A DNA stretch of 64,000 bases, from contig NZ_FMIB01000002.1 of NCBI RefSeq assembly GCF_900091475.1, positions 1,798,001 to 1,862,000 of the forward strand. Direction: 5' to 3'. This document shows, piece by piece, positions 28,424 through 37,839 of the stretch. Below the pieces are notes generated by a model. It searched no databases, was not told the DNA's origin, and worked only from the letters and a program-made list of their open reading frames with translations. Position 1 is the first letter of the stretch; each line of letters begins with the position of its first letter. This stretch comes from Micromonospora chersina. GTDB taxonomy: Bacteria > Actinomycetota > Actinomycetes > Mycobacteriales > Micromonosporaceae. Position numbers and translations under genes: made by a program.

Positions 28424-29698
28424 CTACGGAGTCGATCCGGTCGCCCCGGCCGGCGTACCGCGATCGGTGACCGGCGACGCTTCGTCACCGACGGTGACCG
28501 GCAGGGTGGCGTACCCGCGCAGGGTGAGCCGGACCCGGCGCTCGCCGGGCCCGGCCAGGGCGGGGCCGGGCAGCCGGCGCAGCAGCAGCGGGAACGCCAC
28601 CTGCGCCTCCAGCCGGGCCAGGCCGGCGCCCAGGCAGTAGTGCGGGCCGGCGCCGAAGGAGAGCGGGTGCACCGCGGGGCGCCACGGGTCGAACCGGCCG
28701 GGCTCCGGGTAGCGGCCGGGGTCCCGGTTGGCCGCCCCGAGCAGCACGATGAGCCAGCTCCCGGCGGGCAGGTCCACCCCGCCGTAGCGGGTCGGCGCGG
28801 TGCTCATCCGCGAGGTGAGCTGCACCGGCGAGTCGTAGCGCAGCAGCTCCTCGACGTAGCCCGGGGCGAACTCCGGGCGCTCGCGCAGGGTCGCCGCCTC
28901 GGCCGGGTGGTCGAGCAGCACCACGAGGCCGTTGCCGAGCAGGTTGGTGGTGGTCTCGAAGCCGGCCACCAGCAGGACGACCAGGTTCGCCAGCAGCTCG
29001 TCGCCGGAGAGCCGGTCCCCATCGCCGTCGTGCGCCTGGACGAGAGCCGTGGTCAGGTCGTCGGCGGGGGCGCGCCGGCGGGCCGCGACGAGGTCGGTGA
29101 AGTAGTCACGCAGCTCCATGGCGCCCCGGTCGGCCAGCGCCAGCTCGTCGGGGCTGATCTCCGGCTCCAGCACGCCGGTGAGGTCGGTGGCCCAGCGCCG
29201 GAACAGCGGTCGGTCCGCCGCCGGCACGCCGAGCAGCGCGCAGATCACCGCCACGGGCAGGGGGTACGCGAACTCGGCCATGAAGTCGACCGGCTCCCCC
29301 GCCCGCGTACGGGCCACCATCCCGTCGACCAGCTCGTCGGCCTGCGCCTCGACCACGTCCCGCATGGCGGCGATCCGGCGCGGCGTGAAGGCCCCGGCCG
29401 CCAGCCGGCGCATCCGGCTGTGGTCGGGCGGGTTGGTGCGCAGCATCGAGCGGGAGATCGAGGCGACGGCGGGGCTCTCCCGCCAGCCGGGGAGGAACTG
29501 GTCGCGCAGGTCGTCGTCCATCACCCCGAACCGGGCGTCACGCAGGATCGCGTCGGCCTCGGCGTAGCCGGTGACCAGATGGAACGCCGGCCCGGCCTGG
29601 ACCACCGGGCCGTAGCCGCGCAGCCGCTCGTAGGTCGGGTAGGGGTTCACCCGCCCCTGAGGGGAGAGCAGCAGGGCGAGGGCGTCGGCAGGGTCCAC
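28424..29698 (-). CDS. Cytochrome P450
   Basis: A 424-residue soluble bacterial P450. The I-helix oxygen-binding motif is AGFETT (245-250), the K-helix ExxR is Glu284-Arg287, and the heme loop [12 protein letters not shown] gives the thiolate ligand Cys355. The overall pattern is of CYP107-like actinobacterial enzymes that oxidise secondary metabolites or fatty-acid-like substrates; the substrate is unknown. No ferredoxin, reductase or biosynthetic cluster adjoins it. GTG start. It lies between the def operon and the kinase/ParB fusion and reads in the same direction. Confidence 0.93.
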   Translation of the reverse strand: MDPADALALLLSPQGRVNPYPTYERLRGYGPVVQAGPAFHLVTGYAEADAILRDARFGVMDDDLRDQFLPGWRESPAVASISRSMLRTNPPDHSRMRRLAAGAFTPRRIAAMRDVVEAQADELVDGMVARTRAGEPVDFMAEFAYPLPVAVICALLGVPAADRPLFRRWATDLTGVLEPEISPDELALADRGAMELRDYFTDLVAARRRAPADDLTTALVQAHDGDGDRLSGDELLANLVVLLVAGFETTTNLLGNGLVVLLDHPAEAATLRERPEFAPGYVEELLRYDSPVQLTSRMSTAPTRYGGVDLPAGSWLIVLLGAANRDPGRYPEPGRFDPWRPAVHPLSFGAGPHYCLGAGLARLEAQVAFPLLLRRLPGPALAGPGERRVRLTLRGYATLPVTVGDEASPVTDRGTPAGATGSTP

Positions 29699-29782
29699 GG
29701 TCGGCCTCCCGGGCGTCGGAAGCCTCCATCATGCTCCCGCCGGCCCGATCCGGCGATCCCCAGGAAACCCGGCCGGTGCGCC

Positions 29783-30766
29783 TCAGGCGCCGGCGCCCGG
29801 CTCCCCCGCCAGCACCGCACCCCCGCCGAGCAGGGCGTGCTCGGGCAGCGGAAGCTGGAGGCCGTGCGCGGCCTCCCAGTCGTGGATCAGGCCGGGCCGG
29901 GCCTGGGCGGCGAAGAAGTCGACGGCGCTCATCCCGCCGACCACCGGCTCCTCCACCTCGGCGACCAGCCGGGCGGGAACCAGCGGGAAGCCGCTCTGGA
30001 GGGCGGCGCTGAGCCGGCGGTGGCCGTCGACCACGAAGAAGTACTCGCCGGTGTAGCCGATGTTCACCGGCTCCAGGGCCTCGTCGCCGGACCCGGCCAC
30101 CTCGTCCACGAACTCCGAGTCCCACAGCCCGCGCAGGGTGGTGATGTCCTCGGTCGGGTAGACCCGGGCCGGGTCGAGCAGCAGCAACGGCTGGCCGTCG
30201 CGCAGCACGTCCGCGCCGAGCCGGCCCTCGTAGACGTCGATGACGTGCTGGATCACCTGCTCCGGGGTGGCCCGGGTGGTGTCGCAGACCAGGTCGTAGT
30301 TGCGCAGCCGGGCCTTGTCGACGCCGTAGCGCACGATGAACCGGCCGCGCTCGCTCTCGCTGCGCTCGCGGAGCTTGGCCTTCGCCTCCTCCAGCGAGGT
30401 GTAGCTCTCGGCCGGGCCGGAGGGGCGGGCCAGGACCCGCCGGGCCGCCTCGGTCGGCTCGGTGATCATGTGCACCTTGAGCGCGTCGGTGAAGAAGTGC
30501 CAGGCCAGCCGGGAGTCCATCACGAGGCTCTCGCCGGAGGCGGCGATGTCCCGCTGGAGCTGGTCGACGTAGCCGTCGACGGCCTGGTCCAGCTCGGCGT
30601 GCAGGTTGAGCTGGAGGGCGGTCATCTGCCGCTCCTGGGCCATCTGGCGGTAGAGGTCGCCGACGCTGACCCGGCGCAGCCCCAGCCGCTTGGCGATCTC
30701 GACGGAAACGGTGCTCTTGCCGCTGCCGAGGTCACCGTTGAAGACGATCGACTGACGAACGGTCAC
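29783..30766 (-). CDS. P-loop kinase (cytidylate-kinase-like) fused to a ParB-like domain
   Basis: A 327-residue protein of unknown function. Residues 7-19 (IVFNGDLGSGKST) form a Walker A loop, and VSVGDLYRQMA with LVMDSRLAWHFF resembles the nucleoside monophosphate binding part of cytidylate kinase-like proteins; this domain covers about 1-180. The C-terminal part (about 190-285) contains VVDGHRRLSAAL, the DGHRR signature shared by ParB N-terminal domains and the ParB-fold serine kinases (SerK). I prefer the GTG at 30766, with GGTGGA upstream, over a GTG at 30787 without a Shine-Dalgarno. Could be a small-molecule kinase with a ParB-type nucleotide-binding partner domain. Confidence 0.7.
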   Translation of the reverse strand: MTVRQSIVFNGDLGSGKSTVSVEIAKRLGLRRVSVGDLYRQMAQERQMTALQLNLHAELDQAVDGYVDQLQRDIAASGESLVMDSRLAWHFFTDALKVHMITEPTEAARRVLARPSGPAESYTSLEEAKAKLRERSESERGRFIVRYGVDKARLRNYDLVCDTTRATPEQVIQHVIDVYEGRLGADVLRDGQPLLLLDPARVYPTEDITTLRGLWDSEFVDEVAGSGDEALEPVNIGYTGEYFFVVDGHRRLSAALQSGFPLVPARLVAEVEEPVVGGMSAVDFFAAQARPGLIHDWEAAHGLQLPLPEHALLGGGAVLAGEPGAGA

Positions 30767-30905
30767 GACTGGTCCACCCCTGATCACCGGCTGATTGACA
30801 TCATCGAATCCGCGTCGGTTCGACGCACCCCCTGCGCCGCGCCGCGCCCGGGAGCCGTCGTGCGCCTGGGCATGACGGGCGATGCTATCACGCGTCTTCC
30901 ACCCA

Positions 30906-30930
30906 TTTGCCGGACGAGGTGTCCGACAAA
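30906..30930. promoter_or_regulatory. Inverted repeat between priA and the kinase gene
   Basis: TTTGcCGGAC - GAGGT - GTCCGaCAAA, with one mismatched pair. Its AT-rich flanks are unlike the local terminators, so it could be an operator for the kinase/ParB gene downstream. A weak priA terminator is the alternative. The rest of the 30767-30990 gap shows nothing identifiable. Confidence 0.35.
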
Positions 30931-30990
30931 CCCGAGGTCACGACCGTACGCGACGGCCCGGGTGCGCCACGTCACGGGTGGCGGGCCGGC

Positions 30991-32922
30991 TCAGAACAGG
31001 CTGAGCGGGTCGATCTGCAGCCGCACCGGGTCGGCCGCCTTGCGGGCGCTGCGCTGCCCGGCGGCCGCGTGCAGCGCCCCGGCCAGGGCGGCGGCCCGGG
31101 CCCGGGGCACCCGGACCAGCATCCGCTCCCGCCCCTCGTCGGCCGGCACCGGGCCGAGCACCTCGGCGCCGTCGGGCAGGGCGGCGCCGGCCAGCAGGTC
31201 CGCCACCGCGTCGGCCACCCCGGTGACGCTCGCCATCCGCACCGCCGGCGGGAAGCCCAGCTCACGGCGCTCGGCCAGCTCCCGGGTCGCGAACCAGGCG
31301 GAGTCCCAGCGCAGCAGCGCCTGCACCGGCGCCAGGGCGCCGTCGGCGACCACCACCACCCGCCCGCCGGCCGGGCCGGGCCGGGCCAGCGCCGCGGCGG
31401 CCAGCCAGCGGCGCAGCGCCTCCTCGCCGGCCCGCAGGTCAGCCCGGGTGAGCAGGGCCCACGAGTCGAGCAGCAGCACCGCCCCGTAGCCGCCCTCCGC
31501 GACCGGTTCCGCGCCGGGCGTGGCGATCACCAGGCCGGCGCCCGCCGGCACGGCGGCGAGCACCTCCTCCCGCCCCGAGGTGCGCACCGGCACCCCCGGG
31601 AACGCCCGACCCAGCTCCTCGGCGGTCCGCCGGGCCCCGGTGACCGAGGCGCGCAGCCGCCGCCCGCCGCACTCCGGGCAGGCGTACGCGGCGGCGACCC
31701 GGCCGCACCAGCGGCAGGCGGGCGCCCCCTCGGCCGACGGCAGGCCCAGCGGCCCGGCGCAGTGCGGGCAGCGGGCCGGGGCCCGGCAGTCGGCGCAGGC
31801 CACCGAGGGCAGGTAGCCGCGGCGGGGCACCTGCACGAGCACCGGCAGGTCGGCGCGGAGCGCGTCCCGGGCGGTGGTCCAGGCCAGGCTGGGCAGCCGG
31901 GCGGAGGCGGCCCCGGGGTCCCGGGCCAGCTGCGGGTCGTCTCCGGTGGGCGCGATCGCGGGCATCCGGGCCCGTACGGTCGCCCGGTCCGCGACCACCT
32001 CGCGGGCCCAGCCGGTCTCCACCAGCAGTTGGGCCTCGGCGGTGCGGGCGTACCCGCCGACCAGGGCCGCGACCCCGGCGAGCTGGGCCCGGGTGAGCAG
32101 CACGTCGCGGGCGTGCGGGTAGGGCGCCCGGGGCTCGGCGTGCAGGTCGTCCCCGTCGTCCCAGACGGCGACCAGGCCGAGCCGCTCGACCGGGGCGAAC
32201 ATGGCCGCCCGGGTGCCGATCACCACGGGCACGTCGCCGCGGCGGGCGGCCAGGAAGGCGCGGTAGCGGCGGGCCGGTCCGGCGGCCGCGGAGAGGCAGG
32301 CGTGCCGCCCGGTCCCGAGGACGGCGGTGAGGGCGGCGTCCAGCCGGTCCAGGTCCCGGGCGTCGGCCACCACGACCACCGCGCCCCGGCCGCCGGCCAC
32401 GGTGGCGGCCACGGCGTCGGCGTACCGGTCGGCCCAGTCCTCGCCGGGCAGCGCCGACCAGACGGCCCGGGGCGCCCGGCCGGCGGTGAGGGCCCGCAGG
32501 AACGCCGGCCCGGCCGGGTAGTCCCGCCACCCGCGCGGGTCGACCGGAGTGGGATCGGTGGCGGTCGGCGGGGTGGCGCCGGCGCCGGCGGGGTCCGTCG
32601 CGGTGACGTCCTTCTCGACGCGGGCGTGGCGGGGCGGGACGGCGAGCCGGAGCACGTCGGCCAGGCTGCCGGCGTAGCGGTCGGCGACCGCGCGGGCCAG
32701 CTCGGCCACCTCCGGCGCCAGCACCGGCACCGGGGAGACCACCTTCTCCAGGTATGCCAGCTTCGGGTGCGCGGACTCCGCGACGCGCTCCAGCAGCCAG
32801 CCGTCGACGAGCTGCCCGGCGAAGCGCACCTTCACCCGCACCCCGGGCCGGGCGTCGGCGTCCAGGGTGTCCGGAACGAGGTAGTCGAAGGGGCGGTCGA
32901 GGTGCGGCAGGGGCACGTCCAC
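30991..32922 (-). CDS. priA: Primosomal protein PriA, actinobacterial form lacking ATPase motifs
   Basis: Replication restart protein, 643 residues. The N-terminal DNA-binding domain begins VDVPLPHLDRPFDYLVP. Eight zinc cysteines are present at 376, 379, 385, 388, 403, 406, 415 and 418. The helicase core lacks a Walker A lysine: where GxxGSGKT is expected the protein reads ALPGEDWADRY, and the DEAH box is replaced by WDDGDDLH (254-260). Such probable helicase-inactive PriA is known in actinobacteria. GTG start at 32922 is the first in frame, though VARVC just upstream also looks conserved, so the true start is uncertain. Confidence 0.88.
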   Translation of the reverse strand: MDVPLPHLDRPFDYLVPDTLDADARPGVRVKVRFAGQLVDGWLLERVAESAHPKLAYLEKVVSPVPVLAPEVAELARAVADRYAGSLADVLRLAVPPRHARVEKDVTATDPAGAGATPPTATDPTPVDPRGWRDYPAGPAFLRALTAGRAPRAVWSALPGEDWADRYADAVAATVAGGRGAVVVVADARDLDRLDAALTAVLGTGRHACLSAAAGPARRYRAFLAARRGDVPVVIGTRAAMFAPVERLGLVAVWDDGDDLHAEPRAPYPHARDVLLTRAQLAGVAALVGGYARTAEAQLLVETGWAREVVADRATVRARMPAIAPTGDDPQLARDPGAASARLPSLAWTTARDALRADLPVLVQVPRRGYLPSVACADCRAPARCPHCAGPLGLPSAEGAPACRWCGRVAAAYACPECGGRRLRASVTGARRTAEELGRAFPGVPVRTSGREEVLAAVPAGAGLVIATPGAEPVAEGGYGAVLLLDSWALLTRADLRAGEEALRRWLAAAALARPGPAGGRVVVVADGALAPVQALLRWDSAWFATRELAERRELGFPPAVRMASVTGVADAVADLLAGAALPDGAEVLGPVPADEGRERMLVRVPRARAAALAGALHAAAGQRSARKAADPVRLQIDPLSLF

Positions 32923-32981
32923 GCAGACGCGAGCGACCGGCGACCCCTCGGCGGGTCGCCGGTCGCCGCGCCTGGTGCCGG

Positions 32982-34172
<1,191 letters not shown>

Positions 34173-34270
34173 GGCACTCCTAAGCATGTGAAGACTTTTA
34201 AAGGTCGCTCGGCGGCAGTTTAGTCACCGTGCTCCCAGGGTGACCCGGGGAACCGGAGAGTGACCAACCG

Positions 34271-35479
34271 TCAGGACCGCTCCCGCAACCGGGCGGCCAC
34301 GAGGTCCCAGACGGCGTCGGCCAGGTCCTCCTTGGGCTGCTCGGGCATCCGGTGCACCGACCCGTCCGCCCCGATCACCGTGGCGGCGTTGGTCTCGGCT
34401 CCGAAGACCTTGTCCACACCGACCTCGTTGATCACGATGAGGTCGGCGCGCTTGCGGGCCAGCTTGGCGCGGCCGTTGGCCTCGGCGTCGCCGGTCTCCG
34501 CGGCGAAGACCACGAGCACCTGCTCCGGCCGCCGGCGTCGGCCCAGCTCGGCCGCGATGTCCGGGTTGGTCACCAGCTCGATGGTGGGCGCGCTGCCGTC
34601 GTCCGGCTTCTTGATCTTACCGGGCGCGTAGGTCGCCGGGCGGAAGTCGGCGGGCGCCGCGGCCATCACCACGGCGTCCGCGTCGGCGGCCGCCTCCAGG
34701 GTCGCCTTGCGCAACTCCTCCGTGCTGCCCACCCGGACCAGGTCGGCGCCGGCCGGGTCGGCGAGCGCGACGTTGGCCGAGACCAGGGTGACCCGGGCAC
34801 CGCGGGCCACGGCTGCGCGGGCGAAGGCGTAGCCCTGCTTGCCGGAGGAGCGGTTGCCCAGGAAGCGGACCGGGTCGAGCGGCTCCCGGGTGCCGCCGGC
34901 GGTGACCACCACGTGCCGGCCGGCCAGGTCGGCGGGGGCGGCGCCGCCGCGGGCGAGGGCCCGGCGCGCGACCGCGAAGATCTCGGCGGGGTCCGGGAGC
35001 CGGCCCTTGCCGGTGTCCTTGCCGGTGAGCCGGCCCACGGCGGGCTCGACCACCACGACGCCGCGGGACCGCAGGGTGGCCACGTTGGCGACGGTGGCCG
35101 GGTGCTCCCACATCTCGGTGTGCATGGCCGGCGCCAGCACCACCGGGCAGCGCGCGGTCAGCAGGGTGTTGGTGAGCAGGTCGTCGGCGAGGCCGTGGGC
35201 GGCCTTCGCGAGCAGGTCGGCGGTGGTGGGCGCCACCACGACGAGGTCGGCGTGCTGCCCGAGGCGGACGTGCGGCACCTCGTGCACGTCGGACCAGACG
35301 TCGTCGGCGACCGGCTGGCCGGAGAGCGCGGCCCAGGTCGGCGCCCCGACGAACCGGAGCGCCGACGCGGTGGGCACGACCCGGACCCGGTGGCCCGACT
35401 CGGTGAAGAGCCGGAGCAGCTCACACGCCTTGTAGGCGGCGATGCCGCCGCCGACCCCGAGGACGATCTCGGCGGCCAT
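34271..35479 (-). CDS. coaBC: Bifunctional phosphopantothenoylcysteine decarboxylase / synthetase
   Basis: Two steps of coenzyme A synthesis. The N-terminal CoaC flavoprotein domain (1-185) has GGGIAAYKACELLR, the catalytic His in EVPHVRLGQHADLVVVAPTT and the FMN-site PAMHTEMW. The C-terminal CoaB domain (190-402) has VVTAGGTREPLDPVRFLGN, RSSGKQGYAFA and KIKKPDDG. Lies 15 bp after rpoZ. Confidence 0.96.
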   Translation of the reverse strand: MAAEIVLGVGGGIAAYKACELLRLFTESGHRVRVVPTASALRFVGAPTWAALSGQPVADDVWSDVHEVPHVRLGQHADLVVVAPTTADLLAKAAHGLADDLLTNTLLTARCPVVLAPAMHTEMWEHPATVANVATLRSRGVVVVEPAVGRLTGKDTGKGRLPDPAEIFAVARRALARGGAAPADLAGRHVVVTAGGTREPLDPVRFLGNRSSGKQGYAFARAAVARGARVTLVSANVALADPAGADLVRVGSTEELRKATLEAAADADAVVMAAAPADFRPATYAPGKIKKPDDGSAPTIELVTNPDIAAELGRRRRPEQVLVVFAAETGDAEANGRAKLARKRADLIVINEVGVDKVFGAETNAATVIGADGSVHRMPEQPKEDLADAVWDLVAARLRERS

Positions 35480-35494
35480 CGGCGCGGGCGGGGC

Positions 35495-35758
35495 TTACGG
35501 CTGGTCGGTCGGCTCGGCGGTGAGCAGACCCGCGTTGATCTCGCGCATGGCGATGGAGAGCGGCTTCTCCTGGGGGGTGGTCTCCACCAGCGGGCCGACG
35601 TACTCCAGCAGGCCCTCACCGAGCTGGCTGTAGTAGGCGTTGACCTGGCGCGCGCGCTTGGCGGCGAAGATGACCAGCGCGTACTTCGAGGTGGTCTTCT
35701 CGAGGAGCTCGTCGATCGGCGGGTTGGTGATGCCCTCGGGGTTGGCGATGGATCCCAC
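35495..35758 (-). CDS. rpoZ: RNA polymerase omega subunit
   Basis: Small polymerase assembly subunit, 87 residues. [32 protein letters not shown] is the conserved core that wraps the beta-prime tail. GTG start. Position between the gmk locus and coaBC is the norm in actinobacteria. Confidence 0.97.
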   Translation of the reverse strand: MGSIANPEGITNPPIDELLEKTTSKYALVIFAAKRARQVNAYYSQLGEGLLEYVGPLVETTPQEKPLSIAMREINAGLLTAEPTDQP

Positions 35759-35804
35759 GAAATAACCTCTGCGTCTTTGTGCACCGCCCGGAGGCGGTGG
35801 CCTC

Positions 35805-36338
35805 TCAACCGCTCGGGCGCGGTCGGGCCGGAGCCAGGAAGGAAGAACCGAGCAAGCCTACCAGCTCCTCGGCCGCGCGCTCGGTCCGGTCGTGCACCAC
35901 GGCGTGTGCGAAGGCGGCCGCGACGGCCGGGTCCGGCCGGTACGCCGGCGGGGTGAGCAGCACCAGCCGGGCGTCCGGGGCCACGGCCCGGACGGCGAGC
36001 GCGCCCGGCAGGTCCAGCGGGAGCAGCACCGGCTGCCCCTGCGCGAGCCGGGACCGCACGTCCGCGCGCGGCACCCCGCGCCGGTACGGCCCGATCCGGC
36101 TCCACTCCAGCAGCTCGTCGGCCGCGACCATGCGGTCGAAGCCGGTGGCGTCGAGGAAGAGCCTGTCGACGCCGTCCACCTCGCCGGGGCAGGCCGGCCG
36201 GGTGGTGGCGGCCACCGGCACCCACACGGACGGGAGGCGCGCCCGGACCAGCTCGACGACACTCCCCCCGCCGGACCCCGAGGGTCCGGCCAGGACAGTG
36301 AGCCGAGCCGCCGGGCGCGCCTCGTCATCCATGCTCAC
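35805..36338 (-). CDS. Degenerate guanylate kinase homologue
   Basis: Occupies the normal gmk position between mihF and rpoZ but lacks key residues, in a continuous 177-residue frame. The P-loop reads [12 protein letters not shown], so the Walker A Lys-Ser (GKS) is Gly-Gly. The GMP-site PRPGE is ACPGE, losing an arginine, and the tyrosine of xHYxFV is gone (VDRLFL). The LID segment with RRLxxRG is missing between LLTPPAYRP and [19 protein letters not shown] and PLDLPG remain recognisable. No good Shine-Dalgarno precedes GTG 36338 or ATG 36332. It is probably not an active GMP kinase; a nucleotide-independent role or slow decay are the alternatives. Confidence 0.8.
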   Translation of the reverse strand: MSMDDEARPAARLTVLAGPSGSGGGSVVELVRARLPSVWVPVAATTRPACPGEVDGVDRLFLDATGFDRMVAADELLEWSRIGPYRRGVPRADVRSRLAQGQPVLLPLDLPGALAVRAVAPDARLVLLTPPAYRPDPAVAAAFAHAVVHDRTERAAEELVGLLGSSFLAPARPRPSG

Positions 36339-36363
36339 CGCTTGTTTCTACACGGTGGGCCGT

Positions 36364-36681
36364 TCAGTTGGCGGCGAACTCTCCAAGCAGCGCCTTGCGC
36401 TGCTGCTCGCCCAGGCCACGCAGCCGGCGGCTGTCGGCGATCTTGAGCTTCTCCATGATCTGGGTGGCTCGGATCTTGCCGATGCCCGGCATCGCCTGGA
36501 GCACTGCCGAAACCTTCAGCTTGCCCACGACGTCGTCGGACTCGGCCCGCTCGAGGACGGTGGCGAGGGTGGTCTTGCCCTGCTTGAGCTGCTCCTTCAG
36601 CTCAGCACGGGCCTTGCGGATCTCCGCGGCCTTCTCCAGCGCGGCAGCGCGCTGTTCGGGGGTCAGTGACGGGAGCGGCAC
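36364..36681 (-). CDS. mihF: Actinobacterial integration host factor (mIHF)
   Basis: Nucleoid-associated DNA-binding protein, 105 residues, unrelated to HU/IHF of proteobacteria. An N-terminal helix (LTPEQRAAALEKAAEIRKARAEL) and the helix-two-turn-helix/H2TH part MPGIGKIRATQIMEKLKIADSRRLRGLG are clear. It bends DNA and is essential in mycobacteria. GTG start. Sits between pyrF and the gmk locus as in other actinobacteria. Confidence 0.96.
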   Translation of the reverse strand: MPLPSLTPEQRAAALEKAAEIRKARAELKEQLKQGKTTLATVLERAESDDVVGKLKVSAVLQAMPGIGKIRATQIMEKLKIADSRRLRGLGEQQRKALLGEFAAN

Positions 36682-36785
36682 CAGTTCTCCTCAGGTCCCT
36701 AGTACGACGGGCGGGGCGCACCGCCGCATCTGTGAAACGTGGTGTCGCTGGCAACCAAAGGGGTCCGTGGTTCCCAGCGCGGGGA

Positions 36786-36814
36786 AAACTAGCGGTCAAC
36801 GGAGTTTTCGGCAA
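36786..36814 (-). promoter_or_regulatory. Candidate mihF promoter
   Basis: On the minus strand TTGCCG (36814-36809), a 17-base spacer and TAGTTT (36791-36786) fit a housekeeping sigma promoter. It would start transcription about 100 bp upstream of mihF. Read by eye only. Confidence 0.4.
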
Positions 36815-36860
36815 CGTGGGCGCGCGAAGATCAACGGAAAGTGACCGAGCCGTCAGTCAG

Positions 36861-37697
36861 TCACGAGGTGGCCAGGGCGGCCCGGCACTCGGCCAGCACG
36901 CGGTCGGTGGCGGCCCGCAGAGCGTCCTGGTCGGGCCCCGCGCCCAGCACCTCGCGGGAGTAGGACGGCAGCACCGAGGGCAGGCTGGAGCCGAACACGG
37001 TACGCAGGTCGGCGGCCGTCGCGCCCTGCGCGCCGAGCCCGGGGGCGAGCAGCGGACCGTTCACCCCGGCGAGGTCGTGACCGGTGTCGCCGATCGTCGC
37101 GCCGACCACCAGGCCGAAGCTGCCGAGCGGCTCGGCACCCCGGTTGAGCTGGGAAATCTCGTCGATGACGGTCTGCGCGACGGTGCGGCCGTCGGCCCCG
37201 ACGGCCCGCTGCACGGCGGCGCCCTCGGGGTTCGAGGTGAGGGCCAGGACGAACACCCCGCCGCCGTGCGCGGCGGCCAGCTCGAACATCGGGGCGAGCG
37301 AACCTACTCCCAGGTAGGGACTCGCGGTGACCGCGTCGACATACAACGGGCTGGATGGATCGAGGTACGCCGAGGCGTACGCGCTCACCGTCGAGCCGAT
37401 GTCGCCGCGCTTGACGTCGAGCAGAACGAGCGAGCCCGAATTTCGCAACTGTCGGATAGTTGACTCAAGAATTCCGACACCCCGGGACCCGAAGCGCTCG
37501 AAGAACGCCGACTGGGGCTTGACCACGGCGACCCGGTCGCCGATGGCCTCCACCACGATCCGGCAGAACCGATCAAGTCCCTCGATGTCGTCGGACAGTC
37601 CCCAGCGGGCGAGCAGCCCCGGATGCGGGTCGATCCCCACGCAGAGCGGTCCCCGCTCGGCCACGGCCCGGTGCAGGCGGGCGCCGAAGGTCTCCAT
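36861..37697 (-). CDS. pyrF: Orotidine-5'-phosphate decarboxylase (type 2)
   Basis: Final step to UMP. The 278-residue TIM barrel of the actinobacterial subfamily starts METFGARLHRAVAERGPLCVGIDPHPG. The catalytic Lys-Asp array is in LLDVKRGDIGST. An ATG at 37695-37697 fixes the start; longer in-frame readings run through bioA. Separated from the other pyr genes by bioA. Confidence 0.96.
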   Translation of the reverse strand: METFGARLHRAVAERGPLCVGIDPHPGLLARWGLSDDIEGLDRFCRIVVEAIGDRVAVVKPQSAFFERFGSRGVGILESTIRQLRNSGSLVLLDVKRGDIGSTVSAYASAYLDPSSPLYVDAVTASPYLGVGSLAPMFELAAAHGGGVFVLALTSNPEGAAVQRAVGADGRTVAQTVIDEISQLNRGAEPLGSFGLVVGATIGDTGHDLAGVNGPLLAPGLGAQGATAADLRTVFGSSLPSVLPSYSREVLGAGPDQDALRAATDRVLAECRAALATS

Positions 37698-37804
37698 GCG
37701 ACTCTCCCTCTCCCTCGCGGCCTCGCGCCGCGCTGTCCGGCGACGGGTTCGCCGCCGCTCGTGCTCCTGTCCCGGCCGCCGCGCGGTGGCCGGACCGCCC
37801 TGCC

Positions 37805-37829
37805 GCCACCGGCGCCGGTCGCCGGTGGC
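37805..37829 (-). terminator. Terminator after bioA
   Basis: A perfect 10-bp stem GCCACCGGCG / CGCCGGTGGC around CCGGT, 11 bp past the bioA stop. It suggests that pyrF has a promoter of its own in the 108-bp interval that follows. Confidence 0.7.
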
Positions 37830-37839
37830 CCGGGCCGGC

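Noticed and set aside
34173..34270. Possible SAM riboswitch before metK
   Set aside because: The interval to coaBC is under 100 bp and shows none of the SAM-I or SAM-IV core sequence; only a short leader is present.
35805..36338. Frameshift as an explanation of the odd guanylate kinase
   Set aside because: Conserved blocks before and after the P-loop stay in one frame with normal codon bias, so substitution and deletion fit better than a sequencing error.
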